Part shown: one piece after another, positions 22,999 through 36,486 of the stretch
Layout of the letters: every line of letters begins with the position of its first letter
How positions within the stretch are numbered: position 1 is the stretch's first letter
DNA from: Opisthorchis felineus
Taxonomy: Eukaryota > Platyhelminthes > Trematoda > Opisthorchiida > Opisthorchiidae
DNA: 64,000 nucleotides
Assembly (NCBI GenBank): GCA_004794785.1
Contig: SJOL01008373.1
Coordinates: 56,056-120,055 of the forward strand
Reading direction: 5' to 3'
The notes under the pieces: generated by a model
The model's input: the letters and a program-made list of their open reading frames with translations, nothing else
Databases searched by the model: none
What the model was told of the DNA's origin: nothing
Translations under genes and position numbers: made by a program

Positions 22999-25900
22999 AT
23001 GGATCCTTCAAAACATGGCTTCCTCAAGCCATTTGATACTGTGGTTAACTTCAATGAAGATTTCCACTCGAGTAAGTCTCTGATTTGTTTTATCTATGTT
23101 CAGACTCCGGGGTTTCTGGAAAAATCGATGCTTATGCGGTTGGACCGAGTAATTGTGAGACAGAGACGGCCGTTTCGAACGGAAAAATCGCGGGAGATAA
23201 CACGAAACGAACGAAAACTGTGTGCAAGGCTCGAAGCGCGTCTCTACGAAAGCTGTCACGGGCTACACGGTCAAAGTCACGAAGTTCCTCTGGGAGACAT
23301 CGCCAGTCCGTGTCTGCTGAACCTCAGGCATATAGATCAAAACATCATAGTGAGTCTACCTCAACTGGTTCAGCCTTTCTAAGGGGGAAGAATTTCACTC
23401 CACCAGAAAGAGAACAACCCAAGCCCGCGGATTCTATCGCAGAAGACGGAAAAGTGCAGCATTCCAGACTCGAAACCCGCTTTACTCTGGGATCTAATGG
23501 TAAAGTACCTCCTGGTTCACCGCGAACTTTAGCTAGTTTGCGGCAGCGCTTTTCAGAACTGAATTCGAAGGCAGCCGTACGATCGAGGTTACTTTCGTCA
23601 CCAGCTTCGGAGGCGGGTATCTGCGTAGAACGTTGCACTATCGAGCACTCCCAAGCGTTTGTCGTGGATCCCACGGAGGAACATTTGGTCAATCTGACGT
23701 CAGTCAGCCCCAAACAAGACGACATTTTGTTAGGCCCACACTTGTCTTCACAAACGAAGGCATCTTCCTTGTCTCTTTCTGCTCTTCAGCAACGACTGTC
23801 TGGCTCCGATTTGGAAGAGGAGGTGATGCTGCTTCGCTGGAGGCTGGCTAGCCAGTCAATAAAAGCAGAAAAAGTTGCAGCCGAACTAGCTTCGGTCCGG
23901 CGGGTTGAAAGGGCAATCAGATCTGAACTCATCGATCTGAACCACAGTGGATCCGTCAAGGCAGACACTGTTTCAAATTTGACGACGAAAATAGCTGAAT
24001 TATACGCAGACATTGAGTCCCTCCGGTGTGCTCATTCACATGCGATAGATCATCAGACTGATTTACAAGCAGAAGTTACCAGTCTGAAACGATCGCGGGA
24101 TTGGTATAGTGAGCAACTTCGTGCAAAACAGTCTGCCCACGATCGGACTGAGGCGGACCTAAATCGTCTTCGTGGCTTACTGAAGGAAAACAATGATGTG
24201 AATCATCGTCTTACTCACGAAAACGCTTGTCTGCGAGCTCAAGTCGCGTGCACTACGGCAGCTCTTGCTGACGCGAAACGCAATATTTCTCAACAGCTGG
24301 AGTCCATCCGCGTAGATATGATTGAACGTGAGGTTATCTTTGAACGTATTGCCAACGAGAGAGCTGGTCTTGAAAAGATGAATGTTCGGCGTTCGGATGA
24401 AGTAAACGATTTGCAGACGGAAGTGTTTCATCTGAAAACTGAACTGAGCGCGACGGATGAGCAAGTAGCAAGACAACGCGCCCGGTTAGAGCAGCTGGAA
24501 GAAGCTCTTTCATGTGCCGAGACTCGACGTTCGGAACTTCAGGAGATGTTGCAGGCCGTTGAGCATCAACAGCAACTTCAGGAGTGCCAACTTAGCGAAA
24601 AAATGGCAGAACTTGCAGATGCTCTCATTCGTATTAACTCCTTAGAGACGGAATGTGAGCGTCAAGCTGGTTTGTTGCTCAGCACTGCAGAGGAACGCGA
24701 TGCAGCTCTTTCGGCTCTGGAGGCTGCTTGTAGAGAAAGGGATACATTGAACGCTTATCTTGGTACATTAAAAGCTAGTATGACAAAAATCGAGGAAAGC
24801 TTTGACAAGCTGAAGTATGAGCTACAGGCAAAGTCCAGTCAACTGTCAGAGTTGACGGAACAGAAAAGCCAACTTTATGCCCAGCTGGTAACGGCCCAAG
24901 CACAGCTAGAAGACGCGCATCGCTTGATTGTGCAGCTCAAAATGGAGGAGGTATCGGCAAGTACAGCCTTCAAGAGGTTGACGGCTGGCAGTGGTCAGGA
25001 CAACACAGGACTTGATACCAGCTTAGCTGATGCTGCCGTGCAGACTTCCGAATACCATTCAGGCGTTAACACTGACCTGCAAGTCAGTCACATGACAGTA
25101 CCTGTCGGTGGCCAGTCGGACTCCAGCCACCAGGATGCCAATTCGATACGTCTTCGAGGTCATTCGGAACCTCCTGCAATGATCCACTCGGACTCGCTAG
25201 ATAGGTGTTGTGAAGTTCAGACATCGGGCGACACAACCACCAAGTTCTTTGCATCTTCGGGAAACCATGATTTCTCGTCTCAACCTACTCACGTGGTTAC
25301 TTCGGTTTCGCATCTTGAACACCATTCTTCGGAGTCGCTGCATCCATGTACTAAAAGCACGTCTCAAACGGACGACGCGACAGTGAGGACGACAGTGGAT
25401 GTACCAGGCGACGGCGAGAAATCAGAATTGCAGCATTGTATTATTTCTCTTCACAACATATTGGAGGCACCACTCTTCCCTTTAAGCGATCCCGAGAAGA
25501 AGCTATCCGCCGATTTGGTTTCGAACGGAGGGCAATTACTGTGGTCAGTTCCACCAGATTCAGGTATGTTTCTTTGTCGGTTTAATGCTTGCAATTCGTT
25601 GTTTTGCTTTAGGTACGGTCGGTCGTGGTTCCCTGTCTGTCCCTACTGTCGATTATAGTGATCAAACGGAATCTCTGGAGCCCCTCAGGACCGGGGTGTT
25701 GCCGGATGACTTCTCGGACAGTACTCTTGGTGGGATCTCTGCTTCAGCTGTCGACCCTGCAAATCCTGCTTCCTTTGGCATCTTGCCCCCTACGTCCACT
25801 GATTTGAAGAAGCCAACAACATACGGTGGGGCGGTCGCGGCTGAACTCCGTTCAGCGGAGCTGGAGCTGCTAGATGTAGCGGAGCATAAGGCGGTCTTGT

Positions 25901-26469
25901 CACATTCTTCCATTACGGGCACTGAACAAATCGACCTTTCAGTCTCAAGTCATTCTACGGTAAATGCCTCAAATATCATAGTCAGCCAAGATTACTTATC
26001 TTTTCAAACCGAACGGCCATGTGTAGTCGATGCACTATTTTCGGAAAGCTACGCGAACGGATTTTTTACCCCAGGGGACATAACAGCCCCCCACAAAGTC
26101 TATATAGCAGACTATATTCATCGTTTAGAAGAAGACCAAATGACCCTGAGAAAGGCTCTGTTGCTTTCTCAGAGGGACAGTGAGGAGGCGCTTTCTAAGC
26201 TGGCCGATGCTCTAAGAGAGGTGGAGCTACACTCGAGCATCGTGGAGAGTGAAGCAGCCGCTCGACAGAAGGCTGTGGAGGCCCATCAGGCAGCAAATAC
26301 CGAACTTCAGAATGCCACCTTCAGATTAAGAGAACTAGAGGCAGAAGTTGAAACGCTGCGTCGTGAAGTAACGTGCTTACGGACCGACATCCAGCAACAT
26401 CAAGAAGACCAGGAGTCCCTTTCGCTGGCACGCGCCGATGAACTTTCATCCTTGAGAGCAATAATCAAT
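22999..26469 (+). CDS. GOLGA3: Golgin-160 (GOLGA3-like), 5' exons
   Basis: Exons 22999-23071, 23104-25563 and 25613-26469 join in frame across introns of 32 nt (23072-23103) and 49 nt (25564-25612), both GT...AG. The exon containing ATG 22999 probably starts at 22975 after TGTCACAG; in-frame codons open further upstream, so the start is likely rather than certain. A Ser- and basic-rich head is followed by a long coiled coil from about residue 255 (LEEEVMLLRWRLASQ). This contains VTSLKRSRDWYSEQL and QLESIRVDMIEREVIFERI, which align in order with golgin-160 (SVRQWYQQQL and QLQGIEADMLDQEAAF). A Ser/Thr-rich linker and a second coiled coil come next. The third exon ends at a GTGAGT donor in phase 0. 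Golgin-160 is a peripheral Golgi membrane coiled-coil protein involved in Golgi positioning and trafficking. The gene continues at 36487. Confidence 0.8.
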
Positions 26470-26949
26470 GTGAGTTCGGTTACCTCCAGATAAACGCAAG
26501 GTAGTAATTTAGATATCTGATTGTGGTCTAATCGTATTAATGTCGTTCTTGTATGCTAAATTTCAAAGATACAGACTATATAGTCACCATAGGGCATTCA
26601 TCCAATTAGTGTGGCGAGCGTAGTAAAGTCTTGCTTCGATTACAAAGATGAGCTTATACATTCTTTTGTCGGGAACCTTTTGAGCTGTAAGTGGAAGATG
26701 CCCATTCAACGCCCACACAGTTCCTTCCCCCAGTTCGGTTAACGGGCAAAGGCCTGACAATCTCCTGGACCTCTAGGTGGGAGTTTGAAGCAGCTGTGCC
26801 AACTTGTTCTTTAAAAGTTGTACTACTGTAGTTGCCATTGGCCAACCACCACTACCTCTTTCCCGGGATTATCGACCGAAGACTGCGATCCTATGTAGGT
26901 ATGGATACTAGCTTAATCCACATACAACCGTAAAATACACGGACAAAAG

Positions 26950-26976
26950 TACCATCATGCCTCCCGCATGATGGTA
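26950..26976. repeat. Perfect 11-bp hairpin
   Basis: TACCATCATGC and GCATGATGGTA flank the 5-nt loop CTCCC. No U-tract follows on either side, so it does not look like a terminator. Function unknown. Confidence 0.7.
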
Positions 26977-28329
26977 TCAGTCGGACCGCCTTGTTCGCCA
27001 TGTGCGCTGGTGTGGATAAGCGACGCGCAACTACTGACGTCACCTTTCCATTATCCTCTTAACTGCTCTCCCGCCCGCCGGTGGGCATTTCAGACAAGCA
27101 CGCAGAGAACAGCGATTGTACGCCACTACTCAGTTCTGCTTCTTTGTGTCCAGTGGTCAATTATCGGCCTTCTGTTGTTACCAAAGCCTTTGAAGTCTTA
27201 ACCCTCAAACACACCAGTCAACAAGCTGCACCTTGGGTGCTTTACCGGTGGACGTTTGCTGTACTTTTGAAACTGGAATACAAGATCCAAGTACGATAAC
27301 AAAACGCACTGCGTGTCCAGACATTGTCGACTGCGAACTCCAGATGATTCCCTACTTACTGCACTGGTTGCACTTTGTGGGACCAGGTAAGTAACCGCCA
27401 CTTGCAGATCTTCGAAGACTCCGCGTGTTTGACCGTCGATGTATCTAATGCGTTACGTGGGTCTGATGGATCAGGCCAGTAATGCTGAGGCACGCCAGAT
27501 GATTTTCCCGGCATAAAACTCTCCCTCGATAGATCAGCTAGTCACGCTACTTAGGTTAAGCTGGCCGGGCCATATACATCGTACGCCAGGGGGCCGTTTA
27601 CTTCACACGGTCTTCTTCATCCGGTCATGTATCGGATGGCGGTGACTCATGGGCCGTCACTCTATGTTATGACAACGAAGAGTGGTTTTCACCAGTTACT
27701 TCAGTCGCTTTCGTAACTGCTGACTTCCCGAATGGGGACCCCAGGGCAAGACACACCAATGTTCAGTGACCCTGACAGATATGGCTGTATCGCACAGTTA
27801 GTGACGATCTTGTGTGAAACTTATCGCCTTCACTGCTTAGCTCTTTCATTCCCCACCATAACAGACAAACCATTTACCGTCAGTGAACTGATTAAACCAT
27901 TGCTGCTAATGTGTGGCCCCGATTCCTTTGTTTTTGCCATTGCTGGACGAAGCTGTAGCAGCTGGAGCTACTGTATTTCGGTACACGGCTTGCTGCTTAA
28001 AAATGAACTGGCTGAGGTGAACTCCTTTTTACTTTGCCTTTTTACCTCGATGCTGCGACAAGCTGGCGGATGATGAACCTTTGTGTTCTACCTAACCTCG
28101 GTTGAATTTATTTAGGGACGGAATTGTATTCCAGGCGACAGGCGAGCCAATGATTATAACTGTATTAAAACATTTCACAATGGGATTGCTTCAACCATAG
28201 AAGTATGGGTCTTACGCTTATCATAACTCATCAGTGGTTGTAAGCCTACTGTGACATCCAATCTTAGCACGTGAGACACAAACTTGAGATCCACAAACGG
28301 GGCCTCTCTCGGGTAAAAGTACTCTGATC

Positions 28330-29060
28330 ACATTTTCACATCACGCCAACTTCATAAGCACCGGCCAAAAATTGCGCTTTTCCTTGACATTAAAAGAGTT
28401 TTTTACTCTGTAGACAGGTGTATTTCTGCATATGTTTGGTCAAAGGGGAATGCTCCTGGGGTTTGTAAATATACTTGTGCTCTATTCTGGTGCTGTTGGT
28501 TGTTTAAGACTATAATTCGCTGTCTGAAATTTTCTCTGGGGTTCGGCGAGATGACCCCGTCTCTCTCTGTTCACTGTTTCAGTCGAAGTGTACATTTTAA
28601 GTAGTAGAGAGCCTTGATATGGAAACCAGGTTTGGATAGACCGTGGATTTAGACCGTTCAGACGGCATCTTGTTATTCAGCTATTGCCGGTCCACTCACT
28701 CTACTATAAATAGTACTTCGGAAGTGGCCCTTTGTTTCGGGATGAGTTTTGCTTCCTCAAAGTGCACAATGTGGCATCGGGATTTTCAATCTGTTTGTGC
28801 CCTCCTGAAGTTCCTGCATTAGCCTTGATTGTGATGTGTCAGAAGTCAACGCACGAGTTATCAGGTGGCGGGAAATATCTGCGCACTTGAGTTATTTCTG
28901 GCGTCAAAAACAAAGTTCATCGAAGCCGAAGAGTGAGGCAACTGTGAAACTTGATCCCTGCGATCTGAGGACACTAAACAGCTCCAACTGTTTGATCATC
29001 AATGTTTTCGGGGAAACTCAGGCGTTAGCTGGCTGTAGTACGTTCGTAATCAAATGATGC
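28330..29060 (+). mobile_element. RTE reverse-transcriptase relic
   Basis: In shifting plus frames, motif A reads ALFLDIKRVFYSVDR at about 28372. It is followed by a W.KGNAPGVCKY segment typical of RTE. Further on FGMSFASSKCTMW (about 28740) matches the post-palm GMCFAPSKC motif. SEVNARVIRWREISAHLSYFWRQK (28836-28910, in two parts) matches the INARI...LGHLWR motif. The YADD box is not readable. Strongly decayed. Confidence 0.65.
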
Positions 29061-29689
29061 GTGAGTAACCGTTGGCGAATTAAAATCAGTGGAGCAGAAA
29101 ACGAAGCTTATCAGATAAAGTTATTCGGGACATGCACCACGCATACCCAACCACCTTCTGTCAAAGGAAGCCCTGTTTTCTGACACAGCCTCTTGTTGGC
29201 GAAAAGCTCGCGAAAGATAGGCTATGACATGATAGCATGACTGCTGTAGGACATTGCTTTCCTGGTTGGCGTCTACGTGGTTCTCTTTGCATCTGGTCGG
29301 AAATTCCACAGGACGTAGCGTGTAATCGCTCCCACTGGCTAGCTTGCAGTGGGACTGCTTAGCTAAAATTTGTCCGCCCTTTTATGCTTGGCGCAGTTCT
29401 TTGTACGTCCTACTCAGATACAATGCTTATATGCGTCTAACTCGTTGATAGGTTTAGAATCTTCGTTGTTCTCCATGGGGACACAAGACTGTACGCACTA
29501 AGTTCCACCTTCCTTCTTTCTACTACTTACCGGAGCATTATTTTTCATGGGTATATGGCAAGCAAGCGCTAGTATTTGCAACTGGTATATTATCGACGAT
29601 GACGATGATGTTCCCATCGAGGGAACATTTGGACAAACGTATTGGCTCTGACGGAAGTGTCTGATAAAGTCGGTGCATGAATCCCAAAG

Positions 29690-29900
29690 ACCCGAATGAT
29701 GTCCACCAATTTGCGTGACTTGTGTCAAAAAGCTTATCACTGGATTTCCAAGTCGTGTATATCAAACTGTGGTGCTGTGTTGTATGGTTGCAAGATTTGT
29801 CCTTTGCCAGCGGATGATCTGAGGCATCTTCATGTTTTTGAACACCGATGTCTCAGCCACGTTGCTGGCATCGGATGTTGTCATCACCGTCGCTATTGAT
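29690..29900 (+). mobile_element. RTE C-terminal fragment
   Basis: The plus frame reads NLRDLCQ, then AVLYGCKICPLPADDLRHLH and VFEHRCLS, the RTE connection region (LLYGCETWPL..ED.RRL..FDHRCL). It starts at a different point of the protein than the fragment at 28330-29060 ends, so it is probably a separate copy. Confidence 0.7.
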
Positions 29901-30229
29901 CGCAATACACCACTAATAAATGCTGGTGCCTACTAAAGAGTAGAAGGTTAGCGGTTTATTGCAGAAGACCTTATATCTCTATGCAAAACGATCAAGAACA
30001 AGGTACCTACACTTTGAACAACGGGGTAAACGCATCTGAGCACCACATCGAAGTAAGACGACATCAGTAGGTATAACCCAGCGCCTTTCATGAACCCCAC
30101 ACAACGTGAGCCTACCATACACAGACATACACTTCAAATGGGCAGACCGACTTGGAAGTGACAGCATGCTTGCCAATGAGACCGGTTGGGTTTCGTGTTT
30201 TGTGGAGTTTATAACCACATGCATGGAGG

Positions 30230-30770
30230 ATCACGTGAGTACTAACCAGGGTGGCGTGATCATCCCACAGCAACCAGTTTGACGGTAGCCACCTTCATTT
30301 CGCGTTTCGGAGTCATGACCCATCCCCGCTAACCTTTCACCAACAAGGGTTCGGAGCTGAAAGCAGTGGTTTTTCGGTAGGCGGTAGTTGGACATACGGT
30401 GTACAGGCACCAGCCGCTTCAGCCTGATGAGTTCTATTCGGTACTCGAGTGGTTCTGATTCATTACCATGTATTCCCTTACGCAACACGTCATTGCGGAC
30501 ACGCCGCAGTCAGCTAACATCCGCTATACTGCTAAGGCACCGATGTTCGACGTTTGAATCCGTCTAACGTCGGAGGGGGCAAGTTTTAGAACCATAGAGT
30601 TTGGCTGCTCTTACAGTCGCCTCGTACATACAGCCCTTTAGCTCTAGTGAAATTCCTTCTTGACACCATAAGTGACGAAAGTTCCCAAGGGTTGCTCGCG
30701 CCCTGATAATGTGTTCATTGTCTTCTGTCATGAGCCGCGGCTCATGCGGCTGCCCATACAAGTAAACTCA
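30230..30770 (-). mobile_element. RTE C-terminal fragment
   Basis: The minus frame at 30761-30564 reads HIIRARATLGNFRHLWCQ, LELKGCMYEATVRA and KLYGSKTCPLRR. After a frame change comes HRCLSSIADVS and a 30488-30231 frame with IRLKRLVPVHRMSNYRLP. This is the conserved RTE tail in the correct order. It lies inverted relative to the fragment at 29690-29900, only 330 bp away. Confidence 0.75.
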
Positions 30771-31087
30771 TCAACAAACTCAAGCTCATTTCCCTGAAGT
30801 TTTAGATAGCAACATGGGGACTCAAAATCAAGAAGCAACACTTCACACTTTGGAAATGCAAAACGCATAGTGGACTGTAGTTCACATCTGAAATTCCATT
30901 TAGACTAGACTGTGCGGACTGGTGGTCGTCAAACGATAAGACAATGTCGTACGCATAGTCCGAATCTACTAATCCTTTTCTGGATGTTGTTTCGATAACA
31001 AGAGCCTCAGGTCATTGAACTGTGAGTTCGTGCAATTTGGGTTCAAGCAGAAAATAAGGCTGACGGGAACTATGGGACAGCGCCTAC

Positions 31088-31113
31088 CTAATGAGCCCCA
31101 AGAAGGGCGAAAC
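31088..31113 (+). ncRNA. Decayed hammerhead ribozyme core (family 1)
   Basis: CTAATGAG, a short stem II (CCCC...GGGC) and CGAAAC in the right spacing. The core G of CTGATGA is changed to A, so activity is unlikely. The preceding CCTAC is shared with the copies at 52317 and 61539. Confidence 0.55.
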
Positions 31114-34100
31114 CGATTTTCGAAGAGTTTTCAGCAATCTTGTGAGTAGTTTCCTTTATGAACATATACTGCGATATCGATGCTACGATATCGAATATCG
31201 TGCCGACTGAAACATAACGCGACCTTTGTGCAACACATTCAGTTGAAGCATATCATGAACGAGAGACTCAACTGAGTCTCCCCTGAAAACCAAATTGGTA
31301 TTCAGACAATCCAGTTAAGGTAGAGCATATAGATGCATGATTTCTTTAAGTAGCGCTGATGGAAGGTCAGCTATCGCGGTAGCTAGATGGTTATTCAAGG
31401 CGCTTCAACTGATGGAGGATCCAAACTCACAGATCACCGCTGGGGTTGAGCAGTTCGAATGACATATAGAAGCCGATGGCCAACTTAACTGTTGCTGTAA
31501 ATGTTCGGCCTAGCAACAGACATTTTAACCCTTATTATATATTAGATATCAAGTATTGTTCTTCATTGTTCTTCATTTGGTGGCGTCACAGAATTATTAA
31601 CGAGGTAAGTAGAACTTGGATGTTTTGTTGTGCAGCAGACAGTTCGGTCGCAGTAAACACCAGGTATCATTAACCGCTGTGGCTCCACCAGGTACTCCAG
31701 CCCTCCCTTAGAGTGGAACGAGGCTACCATGTTGACAACATGTGACTTGGCGGAAGGGTGTGGAAGAGAATACGAAAAGTTTGGGCATGGTTCAACTTCT
31801 AGGGTGGCCTCTCCTAATTCTACTTGCACCAGACTGGAGGGGTTGCAATATATGGTGGCTCTTACTGTCAGGCTCTTTCCGGATTGTCTCATCGAGCTTT
31901 TGGAGGTGTAGGCACTTCAGAGTGATTTCAGTGGACTAGTGTCAGTTCCCTTCTCCACCCACTCATGTTATGTTTTTCTACCTTGTGTCTTTGGAGGAAA
32001 GTAAATAAACCTCGTCTCTGTACGATAGTGTCGATTTTGTTGATTGAGATGATTCCGGGATTGCAGAATACATCGTGTTAGGGCGAGGAATAAGAACCCT
32101 CTCGCAGGTTTTATGCACTGCGTTAACTAGATTGCGGTTTCTTCCTGATTTCTAAACAACTCTTGTGTGTGCGGTACTCTACGGTATCCGTGACTGAGAC
32201 ATACGTGTGTAACTTGGTCGCCTTGACAAGCATCGATATTGTTCATCGATTTATCCTTGCTTATCTATGTAAGGAGAAATGACCTGAATACCATAGTGGA
32301 ATAGCCACCCATGAAGTTGCCCAGGAACCTCCAGCTATTGTGACAGTTGACAGTTCATAAGCGCAAACTTGAGCGGTAGTATTTCATAACGTGAAAACAT
32401 TCCATCTTTCCTTACTGCTGTGTGAAGCAGGACGGAATTTTTTGTCTAGCGTTCAGTTGTCAGTAGAACATAGCCGCATCGTGCGCGTTTCAGTGAAAAT
32501 TTGTGGAGTATTCTCTGAAACTGCGGTCAGGTGTGACGGCCTGGGAATCCTTCTCTTTATGATTTCCTAATGTAAGGCTTGTATGGGCAAAATGGGGCCA
32601 GATAGGACCACATTCACTTAAGTCGAACCCACTCAGTGTTCTACCCAATGAGCGAAGAAGAAACTGCGATTTATAAGGGTCTTCGAGGTAATGAGTTGCA
32701 TCCTTTCGGTAGTTTTGTGAATGGATACCTAGTGGCCTCAGTAGCGTGGGGGCTTTGTCACTCTGGCTTTCGAATTACACAGCTCAATTGTTTCATCTTA
32801 AGATGAAAGCCCAATTTTTTCGCTATTGAAAGCGTGGTTGCCAATATGACCTAGACAAGTGGGTGATTTAGCTGAGAGCCACTCAGCTGATGAACTTGGC
32901 GATCATCGGTCGTTTATCAACCTCCGTCTGAATGTGTCCGACGAGGCTTCTACAAAAATGGAATGGTAAAGTAACCTGGATAGGTAACGAGCCTTAGTAG
33001 AACACTTCATTTCATCTATCCGTTGTAGGTGAACCGGAATTAGATTTGCAATCTTGAAATCCTAATACTAAAAGTGGAAAGCAGATGACGCCTTTTTAGG
33101 AATTTTTCACAGGCAATATCACAGATAAAAAAGACTGTCCATCCTTCATTCAGTTGTTCGCCTCTTGGTTGCTGCATTATTTCTGAAGTGATCTTTTTAT
33201 TGAATAAGGATTTTGCTCAGTTAGAAATGCCATTATGCACTTCGTTATTAAACAGCGTGTAATACATAAATGGTAGGTAAAATACAAATAACTTGTGAGT
33301 TTTTCTATAGTCAGTAGTTATGCTACTTTCACACAACGTCTACTATCCATCAACCTTTGAAGGAACCTCTCCCGATAACTTAATTTGAGTGGATTGGATC
33401 CGTGGCTCCCTTGCTTTTATCTTAACCAACTTAGTACGATCATGAGGATGCTTTACATATTCCAGGGCACGTGATAGGACCAGCTTCCGGAATCTTTTAC
33501 TTTTTTGTTCAGGCGTATCATCGGGCAGTTTGTTTGTTTTGCTTATGAGTTACCGCTGACATCCGAGTGGGAACTTAAGATTGGATCCCAGGACAGTGTT
33601 GTTGTGGTATTATTCCCCTATTGGATAGGTGTCATATCCACCTCTTCATGTGTGCCATGAGTTTGCTTATCATATTTGGCCGGCCAATGCCTAATGAAAT
33701 TGAGTCAAACTTATGGGAGAAAAGCCGACGCAAAGCGCACAGAAATACCGAAGATTTAGCAGGTTTTGTAAGCTAACTCCATTAGATGGCCAAAATTTTT
33801 TTGGTCTCTTTCTGGCGGCCAGATATCTTAAACTGACTGGAAGGGTGTTACTCGGTGGGAGCCGATAGGTCAGGAAATATATTTCAGGTCTTGTCCAAAA
33901 GTCGATTTGTGAGATTGTGAAAATGTGGGGATTATTGTTGTAAAGGGCTCTTTCAAACCGCCCCATGCAACGCCGTATGACAGCCACTCAAACCATCCAA
34001 CAAAGACTCTGAGCAGACATTTAACACTGTGTGTTGGTCAAAAGAGATTTTGCTGATTGTTTTTCCGTCTGATTTAAAACTCAGCAACTTGGTAATCTAC

Positions 34101-34744
34101 TCATTTGACCTGAAGTAGTTTTTGTGCCAAAAAGGAAACGTGGCCTCACAATAAACCCGCATACTTGACCTAACCTTTCGCAACGATAACATCTCAACCG
34201 GTTCCAAAGTTTGCCCCCACTAATAACTGACTTCTCCATTTGACGCCTTTTGTGACTTTGTGATAGGTGAGTGATTCAGGAGGTTGATGGGACTTATTCT
34301 GTCGCGTTTGATAGTCTAAGTACTTGAGTGGTAAATCCCGAGGCAGAAGACAAACGAGAGCGGATGAAGGTCGGCTATATTGCGGATGAACCAATGAAGA
34401 AAGGGCGCTGCAGCGTAGTTGGCTACAACAGAGAGAAATTGAAATCTTAGTCAATTATTCCAAAAGGTCGAATTGCTCGACCTGACCGTCCTAACAGTTC
34501 CAATACTTTTTCAGGAGCAAACTGATATAGCGAGTGGGAGAATAACCTAACATAATATACTTAGAACAGTTTCCAAAACAATAAGTGGTACAATCGCCTA
34601 TGGTTAACCAGACGCACCACCGTCTAAGTTCATCACACCCATCCTTGTTAGCCGTCTTCGTATGTTTTGATGATGGTGGTGTAACGGGAGTATGGCTTTG
34701 GGAGTAGGTGATGATTGCTCCGCTTACAAAGTCTTGCTCACTTG

Positions 34745-34764
34745 AATATATATATATATATATA
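34745..34764. repeat. (TA)n microsatellite
   Basis: About ten TA units in the golgin-160 intron. Confidence 0.9.
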
Positions 34765-35129
34765 ACTGCGCGAAGTTTGGGCGTTTTCGTTGTTTATAAT
34801 ATGGCTCAACAAAAAGAAAAGCACCCGTCCACCGAATTCAGTTTCTGGCCACGTTTAGCGATGGACAGCCAATAGCACCTGTTAACTTCAAGTCTGTAAA
34901 TGTGGAGACGAACTAGGTCGACAGGAGTTAAACTTTTCGTGAGTTTCCTCATACATATGCACCAAGTCATCGCTTGCCCACGTCACTCTTGTAATTATTG
35001 CATGCAAACAAAGTGCAGTTTGGTGATTACTGGGGTTGCGTTCGGTGCATATGCGTGGGCCATTAGACCTGGTTTTTTGAGACGATATCATTCCGCCCCT
35101 GATGACGGGCTTCCTTGCTAGCATCTAGC

Positions 35130-35300
35130 TGCTGTTGTGCACGAGGAATGGCTTATGAGGAACACTCGTCAAAAACAGTCGTCCTATGGACATTGTTGAC
35201 GTGAAGAGCCAGGTTTCACAGCCATAGTAATATGGCTTGGGTTCTGACGTTGTGCACCTTACTTCTCAGAGTCAATTGGTTATTACGTCGATGCCATAAG
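35130..35300 (-). mobile_element. RTE-like C-terminal fragment, small
   Basis: The minus frame near 35240-35190 reads YYYGCETWLFTS, then MSIGRL, the non-LTR connection motif LLYGCETWL. Flanks are decayed. Confidence 0.5.
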
Positions 35301-36486
35301 CGTTTCGATTTTGCAAAGGCTATCCGTGTTTTTGAAGTCCCTAGTGCTATTTTTAGTGCTGCATTCAGCTGTGACGATTCCCCAGATAAATAAAACTGTT
35401 AACAAGCTACAACATCTCACCTTCCAGAGTGAGTCCAGGTATGGGTTGCCCCCAGTTTTGAGGTACCGAATACTTAGGTACGAAAGAATTTACACCTTTT
35501 TACTTCAGTTGATAGGTGGTTAGGTATGACTTGTGGGTGACCAACGAGCAACACAGTATCACTTGGATATTCCAAATCTATGCTTCTATCACCTGGTGAG
35601 AGTTCGGCACCACCGTCTCCGTAGTTTATGGTGGCCTTTCGAAGGACTTCATATAAGGTGAAATGATGATGCGGATTAGCTTGCCGCCATGATCATGGCG
35701 TGTTGTAAGCTGTAACTGTGCTCGTAGTGTGGCTGCATATAGCATTCAGGATGTTAATACATTTGCGAGAATCGGGTATTCAGTCAAGATTCTGTATGGT
35801 GGCTCTCTGTATTCAGTCAAAGGCCGCTTTCGTATCCAAGTATGCCATAATCGCATTCCCGCGGTAAGTTTGTCGATGTTCCAGCAAATGGAAAAGGCAA
35901 AAGATAGGGGTAATCCGTGCATTGGCATTCCGGATGAAGCCCGGCCCCCTGTTCTCGCCGTTCGTACGTTACACAGAGTCTGGGTTTAAATCGCAATAGC
36001 TTTGGAATTTCCCCGCATTTCTATCCGACCATCTCAATCCCCGTGTAACCACAAATGTAATTGAAGTAACTTTGATCGTACGTTGTCCCCATCTGGAGAG
36101 GCTACCCTCGGAAGCGGTTACTTGTGTTTGGTCCAAGGAAGCTTCGTTTAGCGATTGTGGCACTCGCTCTCAGGTGGGACCACTGTTGCACAGTTCTTTA
36201 ACAGCTCATCCCTATGGAAAAAGAAAATAAACGTTCAAATATGCTTTTCTGCACAGATCCAGATAAAAGTGGCCGAGGTTTTGCAAGTACCGTCTGACCT
36301 TTCCATTGTTCCGCGTTGTCTATATCGATTGGTCTAGGTTGTATCCATGTTTGGATTATGGCTAAAAGTGACCCTGAGCCATTGAATTTAGCGTGAATTA
36401 AAATTGATGAGCTCAGGATGGATTAAGAGACAATCATTATCAGAACACTAGTGTTTCCTATTGATACTCTTCATGTTCATTCGCAG

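Larger units (their letters stand above)
26470..36486 (+). other. Large intron(s) of the golgin-160 gene; middle exon(s) not found
   Basis: The exon ending at 26469 is in phase 0, but the exon at 36487 needs two bases from its predecessor. At least one exon of length 3n+2 must therefore lie in this 10-kb stretch, or the gene is damaged here. I could not find a convincing coiled-coil exon. The stretch holds several RTE fragments, a hammerhead relic, a perfect hairpin (26950-26976) and a (TA)n run (34745-34764). Elsewhere only spurious open frames were seen. Confidence 0.5.

Noticed and set aside
27732..28073. 113-codon plus-strand open frame
   Set aside because: No domain or homology recognised, no good splice context, inside the golgin intron; probably chance.
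30300..30345. CATGACTCCGAAACGCG on the minus strand, resembling half a hammerhead
   Set aside because: It lies in readable RTE coding sequence and lacks CTGATGA; chance resemblance.
33691..33987. Minus frame sharing a short RPEIY string with 62687-62343
   Set aside because: The shared part is about 15 nt; I could not extend it to a real repeat family.
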